Source: Deltaproteobacteria bacterium UBA5205 (lineage in GTDB: Bacteria; Desulfobacterota; Syntrophorhabdia; Syntrophorhabdales; Syntrophorhabdaceae). Taken from it: a DNA stretch of 44,726 nucleotides. Positions 15,959 through 24,200 of the stretch are shown piece by piece. The position numbers and the translations under genes were made by a program. Within the stretch, counting starts at the first letter, position 1. Each line of letters begins with the position of its first letter. The notes under the pieces are model-generated. The model ran no database searches. It saw nothing but the letters and a program-made list of their open reading frames with translations, and was not told the DNA's origin. Where the stretch lies: positions 1-44,726 of the forward strand of contig DHVP01000033.1 of NCBI GenBank assembly GCA_002412715.1. Direction: 5' to 3'.

Positions 15959-16068
15959 TGTGCAGATATCCCGGCCTGCAGATGGCGGTAGCCTTTCTTT
16001 TTTTCACGTATTTTGCCTTCTCATGCCCTGAAGGGACCTGCGGAAAAGTTTAAACATGGGAGGTAGCA

Positions 16069-16230
16069 ATGGGTAAACCAAGACTCATCGTATTATCTTT
16101 TGTAATGATTACTTTTCTTTTCGCGCTGCAGGGCCTGATACCCTCTTCCGGGACCGTATCGTTGAACGAACAGGTTCAGGACCATTGCCGTTGTTTTGAC
16201 AACCAGGGCAAGGTCGTCAGCGTCAAGTGA
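16069..16230 (+). CDS. Small secreted peptide with a Cys-x-Cys motif
   Basis: A 53-residue ORF. A GGGAGG ribosome site (16058-16063) sits five bases before the ATG. The product has a basic start (M-G-K-P-R), a hydrophobic core (residues 6-24, L-I-V-L-S-F-V-M-I-T-F-L-F-A-L), a likely signal-peptide end near P-S-S-G, and a short mature tail with H-C-R-C-F-D-N-Q-G-K. It lies seven bases before fabG and appears to lead the long plus-strand operon. The function is unknown; the Cys pair could bind metal or form disulfides. Signal-peptide shape plus a good ribosome site make it a likely real gene. Confidence 0.6.
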   Translation: MGKPRLIVLSFVMITFLFALQGLIPSSGTVSLNEQVQDHCRCFDNQGKVVSVK

Positions 16231-16237
16231 ACCCCCT

Positions 16238-16966
16238 ATGGATAAACGTAAAATTGCATTGATCACAGGCGGGAGCAAAGGGATCGGGGCGGCTGTTGCC
16301 CTGGCACTGGCCCGGGATGGGTTTGACATATGGCTTAATTTTCGCAGCGACCATGGTTCCGCCTCCGGCGTGGCCGGAGAGATTCGGCAAAGGGGCGGGG
16401 AGTGCCTCCTGCTTCCCTTTGACGTGTCCGACGGCGAAGCCGCCAGGGCTGCCCTTACCCCGCTGCTTGAGACCGACACGCCCTACGTGCTCGTGAACAA
16501 TGCCGGGTACTCAAAGGACACGATCCTGGCCATGATGAGCGAGCAGGAATGGAAGGGTGTCCTTTCTGTTGCCCTTGACGGGTTTTTTTTCGTCACAAAG
16601 CTTGTTCTTGTCAATATGTTAAGGAAACGCGAGGGGCGCATCATTAATATTGCTTCAACGTCGGGACAAAGCGGTATGCCGGGCCAGGTCAATTATTCCG
16701 CTGCAAAAGCGGGCCTGATAGGCGCCACCAAGGCCCTTGCCGCCGAGGTTGCCAAAAGGCACATACTGGTGAACGCAGTTTCCCCGGGTTTCATAGAGAC
16801 CGATATGACCGAGGGTCTGCCGAAGGAAAAGGTCCTGCCCATGATCCCCCTGGGAAGATTCGGAAAACCCTGGGAGGTCGCAGAGGCTGTCAGCTTCCTT
16901 GCCTCGGAAAAGGCAGCTTATATCACGGGCCAGATCATTGCCATCAACGGTGGCGCATATATGTAG
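16238..16966 (+). CDS. fabG: 3-oxoacyl-ACP reductase (FabG-like SDR)
   Basis: A 242-residue short-chain dehydrogenase. The cofactor motif T-G-G-S-K-G-I-G is at 10-17, N-N-A-G at 87-90, and the catalytic residues are Ser140, Tyr153 and Lys157 in Y-S-A-A-K. The C-terminal I-N-G-G-A-Y-M is typical. FabG reduces 3-ketoacyl-ACP to 3-hydroxyacyl-ACP with NADPH in each elongation round. The frame extends upstream to 16196, but that part overlaps the small secreted-peptide gene; the ATG at 16238 gives the usual length. Its place at the head of a KS/ACP operon marks it as a pathway-specific copy. Confidence 0.9.
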   Translation: MDKRKIALITGGSKGIGAAVALALARDGFDIWLNFRSDHGSASGVAGEIRQRGGECLLLPFDVSDGEAARAALTPLLETDTPYVLVNNAGYSKDTILAMMSEQEWKGVLSVALDGFFFVTKLVLVNMLRKREGRIINIASTSGQSGMPGQVNYSAAKAGLIGATKALAAEVAKRHILVNAVSPGFIETDMTEGLPKEKVLPMIPLGRFGKPWEVAEAVSFLASEKAAYITGQIIAINGGAYM

Positions 16967-17053
16967 GGCCCACCCACCCTTAGGTTCCCCGTCAGGGCCG
17001 AGGAAGAGACCCTCCGGGGATGGCATGGGGCGCCCACATAAACGAAAATTACC

Positions 17054-17950
17054 ATGATCGAGAACACACAGACGTCTCCCGTCGTAATAAACGCGCTTTG
17101 CTTTGATATCGATGACCTTGCTTACAGTCTGAGCACAAAGAACGGAGCAAACTTTTCGTCGGAATATCTCGTGGAAAAGGAAACGTACAGCCTTCTTGAG
17201 TTCCTGGACGGTTTGGGGCTCAAGGCCACAATGTTCGTGCCCGGGTATGTGGCAGAGCATTTCCCCGGTCTGATAGGGGCGATCTCCCACGCCAATCACG
17301 ATATCGGTTCTCACGGATATGAACACATCATTGCCGAACAGCTCCAGCAAAAAAGATTCCGCAACGACGTTGTCATGAGCAAAAAAAGGCTTGAGGACAT
17401 CCTCTCCCGAGAGGTTTCCACGTACCGTTCTCCTAGTTGGGGAATTACGGCACGCACACTGTGGGCGTACGATGTGCTCATCGAGGCGGGATACAGCGTT
17501 GACAATACGGCGCAGCCGTCCTTGCTGAAGCACCTCGGCCGTTCCCCCTCGGACATGATGCCCTTTCGGTACAAAGACCTCCTGACCGTTATCCCCGTTA
17601 CTTCTTTCAAGTTCCTGAACCGATCGGTGCCTTTCAACGGAGGTCTCTTCTGTGCCTATGTTCCGATTGCTTTTCAGATAAGATATTACGAGAGCCTCAA
17701 TGAGAAGGGGATGGCCTTCAATTATTTTTGCCACCCTTACGAATTCAATCCCGGCGGAGCGAACCGGCAGGTCTGGAAATGCCACTCCCTTGCCGCCACC
17801 ATGTATGGCATGTACTTCGGCATATACCGTTATTATCTCAGGCGCCTCGCCAGCCGCTTCAGGTTCGGCCCCCTGAAAGAAGCCTACGGAAGCTACATCG
17901 AGCCAAAGATCGACGGCCGCGCTGAAAACCCCGCCGGAGTTTTACGATAG
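17054..17950 (+). CDS. NodB-type polysaccharide deacetylase family protein
   Basis: A 298-residue carbohydrate esterase 4-like protein. Motif 1 is F-D-I-D-D (17-21), motif 2 is G-S-H-G-Y-E-H with metal-binding His87 and His91, and motif 3 is Y-R-S-P-S-W-G. A late H-P-Y-E-F may supply the catalytic His. There is no signal peptide, so it is probably cytoplasmic, like the PssD/PuuE-like deacetylases acting on nucleotide sugars or small amides. In this cluster it may trim the sugar or headgroup to which the acyl chain is attached. It sits 87 bases after fabG, with no recognised element in that gap. Confidence 0.82.
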   Translation: MIENTQTSPVVINALCFDIDDLAYSLSTKNGANFSSEYLVEKETYSLLEFLDGLGLKATMFVPGYVAEHFPGLIGAISHANHDIGSHGYEHIIAEQLQQKRFRNDVVMSKKRLEDILSREVSTYRSPSWGITARTLWAYDVLIEAGYSVDNTAQPSLLKHLGRSPSDMMPFRYKDLLTVIPVTSFKFLNRSVPFNGGLFCAYVPIAFQIRYYESLNEKGMAFNYFCHPYEFNPGGANRQVWKCHSLAATMYGMYFGIYRYYLRRLASRFRFGPLKEAYGSYIEPKIDGRAENPAGVLR

Positions 17951-18011
17951 TTGTGGGAATGACCGGTGTTGGCAACAGATTGAACGCAAAGGACATAATT
18001 GAGAGGATGGC

Positions 18012-19232
18012 ATGAATAGGGTAGTGATCACCGGTATCGGTATTGTATCCTGTCTCGGCACGGACACGAAGGTGGTAGGGGAATCACTCCGCCGGGGAAG
18101 GTCCGGCATCATATACGACGATAAACGCGCCGAAGTGGGATTGCGCAGCCCCTTGACAGGAACCATAGAGGGCTTCAACCCCGAAAGGGTCCTCTCGAAA
18201 AAACAGCGGAAGACCATGCCCGATTTTGCCGTACAGGCCTATGCGGCGGCAATGGAGGCACTGGAGATGTCGGGCCTGGGTCCGGATGACATACAGAACG
18301 AAGAGACGGGCGTCATATTCGGATGTGATTCAAGCTGCATAGCCGCCGTCGAACAGGTAGACCTCCTCAGGCAGCACGGCGAGTCCCACTCCATCGGGAG
18401 TGGCCTTGTGTTCCGCTCCATGACCTCGACTATTACCATGAACCTCAGCACCATTCTCAAGACCAGGGGTGCCTGCTGGACCATCGGATCGGCCTGTTCA
18501 AGCGGGGGCCACGCGGTGGGGCAGGCTGCCGACCTTATTGCGCTGGGCAAACAAGAGAGGGTCATATGCGGTGGTGCGCAGGAGATCAACTGGGAGTCCA
18601 TGTGCAGCTTTGACGCGATCGGGGCATTTTCAACATCCTTCGATAAGCCAGAAGCGGCCAGCCGTCCCTTCGACAAAGATCGCGACGGCCTTGTCCCCGG
18701 AGGCGGCGCCGCGGCCCTGGTACTGGAAAGGCTGGATGCGGCTAAGAGGCGGGGCGCCACGGTCCTCGGAGAGATCGCCTCTTACGCCTTTTCTTCCGAT
18801 GGCATGTACCTTTCTATGCCGAGTCAGGACGGCCTCCACAGTGCCATGGTGAAGGCCCTGAAGATCGCAGGCATGAAGCCCGGTGACATCGGGTATGTCT
18901 GTGCCCACGCTACATCCACCCCCCTGGGCGATGCCGTTGAGGCGCAGGCTATTTCGAAGGTCTTCGGGCCAAGCACCCCCTATGTTTCATCGCTCAAGTC
19001 AATGACCGGCCACGAACTCTGGATGTCGGGGGCGTCCCAGGTGGTGTACTCGACCATCATGGCACAGCAGGGTTTCATTGCGGCCAACATTAATTTCAAA
19101 GAGCCCGATGAATACTCCCAAAAACTGAACATCGTAGGGTCGACCATTGAAAGCCCCCCCGGCACAGTTATGTGCAATGCCGCCGGGTTCGGCGGTACCA
19201 ATTCCTGCCTGATCCTCAACTTTACCCCATGA
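18012..19232 (+). CDS. FabF-type ketosynthase 1
   Basis: A 406-residue KAS I/II-type condensing enzyme. The Cys-His-His triad is present: Cys162 in T-I-G-S-A-C-S-S-G, His299 in C-A-H-A-T-S-T-P, and His334 in K-S-M-T-G-H-E-L. The S-M-T-G-H-E-L context is closer to FabB than FabF. It should extend ACP-bound chains using malonyl-ACP. It lacks a chain-length-factor-like neighbour and instead overlaps by four bases (ATGA) the FAD oxidoreductase. A GAGAGG ribosome site precedes the ATG. Confidence 0.93.
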   Translation: MNRVVITGIGIVSCLGTDTKVVGESLRRGRSGIIYDDKRAEVGLRSPLTGTIEGFNPERVLSKKQRKTMPDFAVQAYAAAMEALEMSGLGPDDIQNEETGVIFGCDSSCIAAVEQVDLLRQHGESHSIGSGLVFRSMTSTITMNLSTILKTRGACWTIGSACSSGGHAVGQAADLIALGKQERVICGGAQEINWESMCSFDAIGAFSTSFDKPEAASRPFDKDRDGLVPGGGAAALVLERLDAAKRRGATVLGEIASYAFSSDGMYLSMPSQDGLHSAMVKALKIAGMKPGDIGYVCAHATSTPLGDAVEAQAISKVFGPSTPYVSSLKSMTGHELWMSGASQVVYSTIMAQQGFIAANINFKEPDEYSQKLNIVGSTIESPPGTVMCNAAGFGGTNSCLILNFTP

Positions 19233-20722
19233 ATTACGACTATGCGGTCATAGGGGGCGGCGTATCGGGGATGACATCGGCCCTGATACTGGCAAAACAC
19301 GGCTGCAGTGTTGTCCTCGTCGAAAAGTCGGGACAGATTGCGCCTACCATCAGGGGCTTCACGAGAAAGGGGCTTTTTTTCGATACCGGCTTTCATTATA
19401 CCGGCGGCCTCGGTGCAGGGGAACCCCTGGACATCTTCTTCCGATATCTCGGGTTGTCGGACCATGTCAACGTGCATCTCTTTAATAAAGATGGTTTCGA
19501 CTCATTCCGCTGCCTGGGCCCGAGGTTCGAATTCGACTTCCCCTACGGGTATGACAGCCTCAAAGAGAGGTTCCACGGGGCTTTCCCCGGTGACAGGGGA
19601 GCCATCGACGACTACTTCCGTGCCGTTCGGGAGATCTATACTTCGCTCCCTTATGTTGACCTTGACTCCCCCGGGCAACATGCCGCGCTTTCATCCGTAC
19701 ATGGGCCAAGCCTGCAGGAGTTCCTCGACGGGCTTACCGGCAACGGGCTTCTGAAATGCATCCTTTCCATGCATTGTTTTCTTTACGGGGTGCCTCCGGA
19801 GGAAACCTCCTTTGCCTACCATGCCTGCATTGCAGGTTCATACTATGAATCGGCAGGCGGTATCGAAGGCGGCGGGCGCGGCCTCACAAAGGCCTTTGAG
19901 GCGAGGCTCGAAAAAATGGGGGTTGCGGTATATTGTGGGCAGGAAGTGAAAAAGATACATGTTGCCGGAGACGGCGCGGTTTCAGGCATTTCCCTCGAAG
20001 GAGGTACTACTATCAGCTGCAGCGGCTGCATTTCCACAGTTCACCCCCATCAGCTGCTGGAAATGATCCCTGAGTCGGTCTTCCGACCTGCTTATGTGAA
20101 CCGTTTAAGGCAGCTCGATGAAACGACCTCGGCCTGTATGCTTTACGCAACGTGCAGTGAACCCATAAAGGGTCTTGAAGGGTCCAATCTCTTTATCTTC
20201 CCGCAAGCTGATTTCTCGTTCTTTCACGGCAGTGTTCCCATAGAGGGACGGCCCCTGTATATAACCGCCGCAGGCAGTAGCGCACGGTCCGGAAAACAGG
20301 GGTTCATTGCCATCTGCCCCATGCCGGGCGCCCAAACAAGGCGTTGGGCAGATTCTGTTTCAGGAAAACGACCGGCAGGCTATGAACTTTTCAAAAAGGA
20401 AATGACCGAAAGGATCGGCCGTTCCATTGAGGCTTCGTGCCCGGAAATAGCAGGCAGGATCACCGATATGGAATGTGCCACGCCGCTTACGCTCCGCGAC
20501 TATACCAATAGCCCCTATGGCAGCATCTACGGGGTAAAGCACAGGGTGGGGCAGTACAACCCTATACCTGCCACGCGCTCCCGCGGACTCTATCTTGCGG
20601 GGCAGGCCATAGTGGCCCCGGGGATCATGGGCGCCATGATGTCCGGCTTCCTTGCCTGCGAAAACATCTTCGGGCGCGATCATCTCCAGGAGGAACTGAA
20701 GGCATGCAGACCAGAAGGGTAG
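19229..20722 (+). CDS. CrtI/CrtISO-like FAD-dependent oxidoreductase 1
   Basis: A 497-residue flavoprotein of the phytoene desaturase/carotene isomerase superfamily. The N-terminal dinucleotide motif V-I-G-G-G-V-S-G (7-14) and V-L-V-E-K (29-33) bind FAD; the C-terminal region contains the expected L-Y-L-A-G-Q block before the final FAD contact. It starts within the stop of KS1 (ATGA) and overlaps KS2 by 19 bases, so it is made with the two ketosynthases. There is no phytoene synthase, so the substrate is probably an acyl chain rather than a carotenoid. A comparable CrtI-like enzyme accompanies ketosynthases in anammox ladderane-associated loci. Confidence 0.87.
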   Translation: MNYDYAVIGGGVSGMTSALILAKHGCSVVLVEKSGQIAPTIRGFTRKGLFFDTGFHYTGGLGAGEPLDIFFRYLGLSDHVNVHLFNKDGFDSFRCLGPRFEFDFPYGYDSLKERFHGAFPGDRGAIDDYFRAVREIYTSLPYVDLDSPGQHAALSSVHGPSLQEFLDGLTGNGLLKCILSMHCFLYGVPPEETSFAYHACIAGSYYESAGGIEGGGRGLTKAFEARLEKMGVAVYCGQEVKKIHVAGDGAVSGISLEGGTTISCSGCISTVHPHQLLEMIPESVFRPAYVNRLRQLDETTSACMLYATCSEPIKGLEGSNLFIFPQADFSFFHGSVPIEGRPLYITAAGSSARSGKQGFIAICPMPGAQTRRWADSVSGKRPAGYELFKKEMTERIGRSIEASCPEIAGRITDMECATPLTLRDYTNSPYGSIYGVKHRVGQYNPIPATRSRGLYLAGQAIVAPGIMGAMMSGFLACENIFGRDHLQEELKACRPEG

Positions 20723-21939
20723 TGATATCCGGCATGGGCTCCATTTCCCCTTTCGGCAGGGGCGTGGAAACCCTCATCGAATCTCTTTTCGATATGAAAA
20801 GTGCCGTGGTCAATGTCCCGGCACTGAACGATTTCGGGGGGCTCAGGACCAGGGTTGCCGCGTTGGTGCCCGAGATAGATCCCAGGGAGATACCGAGAAA
20901 ACACAGAAGGTCCATGTCGCCGATGTCTGTCTTTGCTACCCTAGCGTGCCAGGAAGCGCTGGGCCAAAGCAGTCCCCCCGCGGAGTATTTCACGAACGGG
21001 AGGATGGGCATCATCATAGGTTCCACCGTCGGAAGCCCCACTGTGACGGAGGAATTCTTCCGGGGTTACCTGACCAACCACAGCACTGAAGGTATGAGGG
21101 CCACCACCTTCTTCCAGATAATGAACCATTCCTGCGCTTCGAACGTGGCCCAGACCCTGGGGATCAACGGCCGGATCCTGGCTCCCTCTTCGGCGTGCTC
21201 CACGTCCTGCCAGGCGATCGGGTACGGCTTTGAGATGATCGCATTCGGGAAACAGGACGTGATGCTCTGCGGAGGCGCAGACGAGTTCCATCCCTTGAGC
21301 CCGGCAATCTTCGACATCATGAGCGCGGCCTCTGTCGCATACAACGATGCCCCCCACCGGACACCCCGGCCCTTTGACAGCAACAGGGACGGCGTTGTCT
21401 GCTCCGAAGGCAGCGGGATAGTGGTTCTGGAGTCACTGGATTCCGCGAAAAGGCGGGGCGCGCCGATCCTGGCCGAGATCGCGGGCTACGCAACACGTTC
21501 CGATACGTCCAATATCGCCGACCCAAACAGCGATTCCATGGATGCCTGCATCAGGCAGGCCCTGGAAGACGCCGGTATAAGCGCTGACCGGATCGACTAC
21601 GTAAACGCCCACGCAACGGGTACCATCCAGGGCGACACCGCGGAGGCCGCGGCATTGAACCGGGTCTTCGGCGGCAATGTGCCGGTGAGCAGCCTGAAAG
21701 GACATCTCGGCCACACGATGGCCGCGTGCGGCGCCCTTGAGACGATCGCATCTATCGCCATGATGAATAAAGGGGCCATTGTGCCGACACTCAATCTGGA
21801 GACCATCGATCCACTGTGTGCGAACATCAGGCATGTCCGGGAAGTGGAGCGGTTGTCCGTAGGGATTTTAGTGAAAAACAACTTTGCCCTGGGCGGTGTA
21901 AACTCATCTATTGTCATAAGGAGGTACGAGCATGACTGA
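20704..21939 (+). CDS. FabF-type ketosynthase 2
   Basis: A 411-residue condensing enzyme with a complete triad: Cys165 in A-P-S-S-A-C-S-T-S, His303 in N-A-H-A-T-G-T, and His337 in G-H-L-G-H-T-M-A-A-C-G. This is a standard KAS II architecture. It overlaps the FAD enzyme before it by 19 bases and the ACP after it by eight bases. Together KS1, the oxidoreductase, KS2 and ACP2 form a tightly coupled sub-operon, suggesting that elongation and desaturation occur on the same carrier. Confidence 0.93.
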   Translation: MQTRRVVISGMGSISPFGRGVETLIESLFDMKSAVVNVPALNDFGGLRTRVAALVPEIDPREIPRKHRRSMSPMSVFATLACQEALGQSSPPAEYFTNGRMGIIIGSTVGSPTVTEEFFRGYLTNHSTEGMRATTFFQIMNHSCASNVAQTLGINGRILAPSSACSTSCQAIGYGFEMIAFGKQDVMLCGGADEFHPLSPAIFDIMSAASVAYNDAPHRTPRPFDSNRDGVVCSEGSGIVVLESLDSAKRRGAPILAEIAGYATRSDTSNIADPNSDSMDACIRQALEDAGISADRIDYVNAHATGTIQGDTAEAAALNRVFGGNVPVSSLKGHLGHTMAACGALETIASIAMMNKGAIVPTLNLETIDPLCANIRHVREVERLSVGILVKNNFALGGVNSSIVIRRYEHD

Positions 21940-22186
21940 CCGGGAAATTATCGCGCTCATCGATACCACGCTCGTCAATGAATTTGAATTGAATATCGAT
22001 GACATGGCCGCCGAGGCCTCCCTGAAAGACGATCTCGGTCTTGACAGCCTTGACAGGGTTGACATGGTGATCGTCCTCGAAAAAGCCTTCGGCTTCAAGA
22101 TGGGCGAGGAAGAGGCCATTAAGGCGATCCGGAAGCTGGGCGATATTCACGCCTTCGTTATCAACAAGAAACAGCAGATGCAGTGA
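21932..22186 (+). CDS. Acyl carrier protein 2
   Basis: An 84-residue acyl carrier protein with the phosphopantetheine-attachment Ser39 in D-L-G-L-D-S-L-D-R-V-D. Length and four-helix pattern match the family. The ATG overlaps the KS2 gene by eight bases. It has a basic, glutamine-rich C-terminus (N-K-K-Q-Q-M-Q) not usual in AcpP. It likely serves the KS1/KS2 pair. Confidence 0.95.
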   Translation: MTDREIIALIDTTLVNEFELNIDDMAAEASLKDDLGLDSLDRVDMVIVLEKAFGFKMGEEEAIKAIRKLGDIHAFVINKKQQMQ

Positions 22187-22198
22187 GGACCGGGCACC

Positions 22199-23017
22199 TT
22201 GACCTGTAAGAGCGCGGTCCTTGATAAGAAAAGAAGCCCCCTGCATATTGCGGTGTTTTTTCTGCTCGTTGTCGTTATGAACCTGGCAATGTTCCCCGGT
22301 ATCATTCTTATGACGGTCGTGGGGATCGTCCTCTTCCCTGTCTGGTTCATAACGGGGAAGATCGTTACAGGATGGCAAAACGACCGGGTGATGCGCTACT
22401 TTGTCTGGATCTATGGCCGGGCATGGATGATTATCATGTCACCCTTCGTGAGATTCAAAAGAACAGGGCTGACAAAGGGTAGCATCGATATGCCCTGCAT
22501 CATCGTCATAAACCATCTCTCCTTTTTTGATACATACTGCATGGCGCTGCTGCCCGTCAGCGATATTGCCTTCGCCGTTCGGTCCTGGCCTTTCAGGAAG
22601 CTTTTCTGGTACAGACCGTTCATGCGCCTTGCGAACTATCTTGATCTGGAGGCGATCGGATGGGAAGGGACCCTCAGGGAAAGCCGCAGGCTCTTCGAGA
22701 GAAAAGGGGCCATATTGGTCTTTCCCGAAGGGCATCGCAGCAACGACGGTCAGGTACAGCGTTTTTATTCGGGGCCTTTCAAACTAGCCATCGAGACAGG
22801 GGTTCCCATATTGCCGCTGTGCATTACCGGTACCGATGTACTTCTGCCTCCCCGCCGGTGGTGGATGATGCCTGCCACGGTGCACCTTAGCGCCCTTCCC
22901 CCTGTTTCCCCCAAAAAATTCATCGACGATGGAGAAACAGCCCATATAAATCTGCGCAAGCATGTAAGGAATATGATCGCTGAACATGTCGAAAAAATGA
23001 GGAAAGACACACCATGA
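22199..23017 (+). CDS. PlsC-type lysophospholipid/1-acyl-sn-glycerol-3-phosphate acyltransferase
   Basis: A 272-residue membrane acyltransferase. Two N-terminal hydrophobic helices lie at about 16-30 and 33-52. The catalytic motif is N-H106-L-S-F-F-D111 (the H-x4-D box), followed by V-F-P-E-G-H-R-S and an I-P-x-x-P-L-C block. This family moves acyl chains from acyl-ACP or CoA to glycerol phosphates. I take the TTG at 22199, with GAGG ten bases upstream. In this cluster it is the best candidate to place the novel acyl chain into a phospholipid. Confidence 0.9.
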   Translation: MTCKSAVLDKKRSPLHIAVFFLLVVVMNLAMFPGIILMTVVGIVLFPVWFITGKIVTGWQNDRVMRYFVWIYGRAWMIIMSPFVRFKRTGLTKGSIDMPCIIVINHLSFFDTYCMALLPVSDIAFAVRSWPFRKLFWYRPFMRLANYLDLEAIGWEGTLRESRRLFERKGAILVFPEGHRSNDGQVQRFYSGPFKLAIETGVPILPLCITGTDVLLPPRRWWMMPATVHLSALPPVSPKKFIDDGETAHINLRKHVRNMIAEHVEKMRKDTP

Positions 23018-23027
23018 GGGGGCGGTC

Positions 23028-23480
23028 GTGAGCGCAGCGGAAGAGGGGAAGGCAAAAAAGGACCTCCCTTTGCCGATGCCGGTCGAGATGCTGTTGCCCC
23101 ACCGGAAACCCATGTGCCTGGTGGACCGCCTTGTCGAATTCAGGGACGCTTCCGGGGTTGTTGAGGCCCTTGTCGACCCGGAGAGCCCGCTCATCGGTGA
23201 GGACGGCGGCCTTGACCGTATCGCCTTCATAGAATTGATAGCGCAATCCTACGCAGCGGTGAGAGGCTACTCCGACCTCCTCCACGGGGAAGGGGTCAAG
23301 AAAGGGTTCCTCGTTGCCGCGAAAATGATCGAGGTAAAGGCGGCGGCCGCCGTGGGAGACATGTTGAGAATCAGGGTCACGACCACAGGAGAGTTCGGCG
23401 ATTTCACCCTTGCCGATGGGGTGGTCACGAGCGGCGGCGAAATCCTCGCTTGGGGAAGTATCACGGTGTGGGTCCCGTAG
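23028..23480 (+). CDS. Hotdog-fold 3-hydroxyacyl-ACP dehydratase-like protein (ApeP type)
   Basis: A 150-residue hotdog protein with the motif L-L-P-H25-R-K-P-M-C-L-V-D-R, which matches the ApeP-like dehydratases of aryl-polyene clusters. An acidic residue in F-I-E-L-I-A-Q-S-Y-A-A (about 66-76) is placed to be the catalytic partner. It would dehydrate 3-hydroxyacyl-ACP to the enoyl form and thereby leave double bonds in the chain. The GTG start at 23028 has a GAGGGGGC ribosome site and lies 10 bases after the acyltransferase stop. Confidence 0.82.
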   Translation: MSAAEEGKAKKDLPLPMPVEMLLPHRKPMCLVDRLVEFRDASGVVEALVDPESPLIGEDGGLDRIAFIELIAQSYAAVRGYSDLLHGEGVKKGFLVAAKMIEVKAAAAVGDMLRIRVTTTGEFGDFTLADGVVTSGGEILAWGSITVWVP

Positions 23481-23544
23481 GGATCTTTGTCCACTCGTTA
23501 GCCCGTGAGCGAAGTCTACACATAATGGAACAGGACAGAGGTAT

Positions 23545-24198
23545 ATGAGAACGATCATTGCCATATTGATGCTATGTTGTATACTTGTCGCCGCCCCCGC
23601 AGCCTCCGCCGAGGGTGAACCGGCCGACCAGGGGCCGTCCGCGGCAGGCAAGGCCGGGGCCTTTGCACGGATATCAAAGACGGTTTCCGGCGTCAAGACC
23701 ATTGCCGGCGCTTTCCGTCAGGAAAGGCGTCTTGCAATGCTCGCCAGACCCGCAGTCTCCACGGGCCGTTTTTACTGCATGAAACCGGACAAGCTCCGTT
23801 GGGAACTGATCAATCCCGAACCATCGGGGTTCCTGGTGAATGGAGACCTGGCGAAACAGTGGAAAGGCAAAGAAGGCCCATCGGATGCGTTCGAGACCAA
23901 ACAGAACCCGTTGATCAAGCTCATCGTCGACCAGATCTTTGCCTGGACAACGGGGGACCTCAAATGGTTGGAGCAGCGCTATAGCATTAACGTCGTGCAG
24001 GATGACCCCATCATATTGAAGCTTGTCCCGCGCTCAACGAAGGAGAAAAAATACGTCGACCACCTCCGCATATCCTTTGAGGCCGGGACCAACTACGTGC
24101 ACGTCGTGAACATCCTTGAAAAAGGCGGTGACTCAACGAGGATCGAGTTTTTCGATCTCGTCATCAACGGCCAGTTGCAGCAAGGCCTCTTCGAGTGA
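23545..24198 (+). CDS. LolA-like outer-membrane lipoprotein carrier family protein
   Basis: A 217-residue periplasmic protein. The first 22 residues are a signal peptide (M-R-T-I-I-A-I-L-M-L core, cut after A-S-A). The mature part contains the LolA-type pattern F-x-Q-E-R-x-L with F-Y-C-M-K-P-D-K-L-R-W-E. LolA folds as an open barrel that binds acyl chains. Aryl-polyene and flexirubin clusters carry similar proteins next to an MMPL pump, as here: the stop overlaps a possible GTG start of the pump gene. It may carry the lipid product across the periplasm. Confidence 0.85.
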   Translation: MRTIIAILMLCCILVAAPAASAEGEPADQGPSAAGKAGAFARISKTVSGVKTIAGAFRQERRLAMLARPAVSTGRFYCMKPDKLRWELINPEPSGFLVNGDLAKQWKGKEGPSDAFETKQNPLIKLIVDQIFAWTTGDLKWLEQRYSINVVQDDPIILKLVPRSTKEKKYVDHLRISFEAGTNYVHVVNILEKGGDSTRIEFFDLVINGQLQQGLFE

Positions 24199-24200
24199 TC

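Larger units (their letters stand above)
15474..16068. other. 595-bp intergenic region between divergent operons
   Basis: This region separates the minus-strand radical SAM operon from the long plus-strand operon. It contains an AT-rich part (about 15545-15605, likely divergent promoters), a short open frame with a good ribosome site (15634-15744), an imperfect 30-base hairpin (15673-15702, arms GCCCCCTC and GAGAGGGC), and a PAS-like coding remnant on the minus strand (15803-15958). No tRNA or insertion-sequence ends were seen. Confidence 0.5.

Noticed and set aside
15803..16057. Reading the TGA at 16004-16006 as selenocysteine
   Set aside because: No SECIS-like hairpin was evident after it, no redox motif surrounds it, and the upstream half lacks a ribosome site and protein-like features.
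16655..17785. A long minus-strand open frame across fabG and the deacetylase
   Set aside because: It spans two well-supported genes and their gap on the other strand, and has no recognisable domain.
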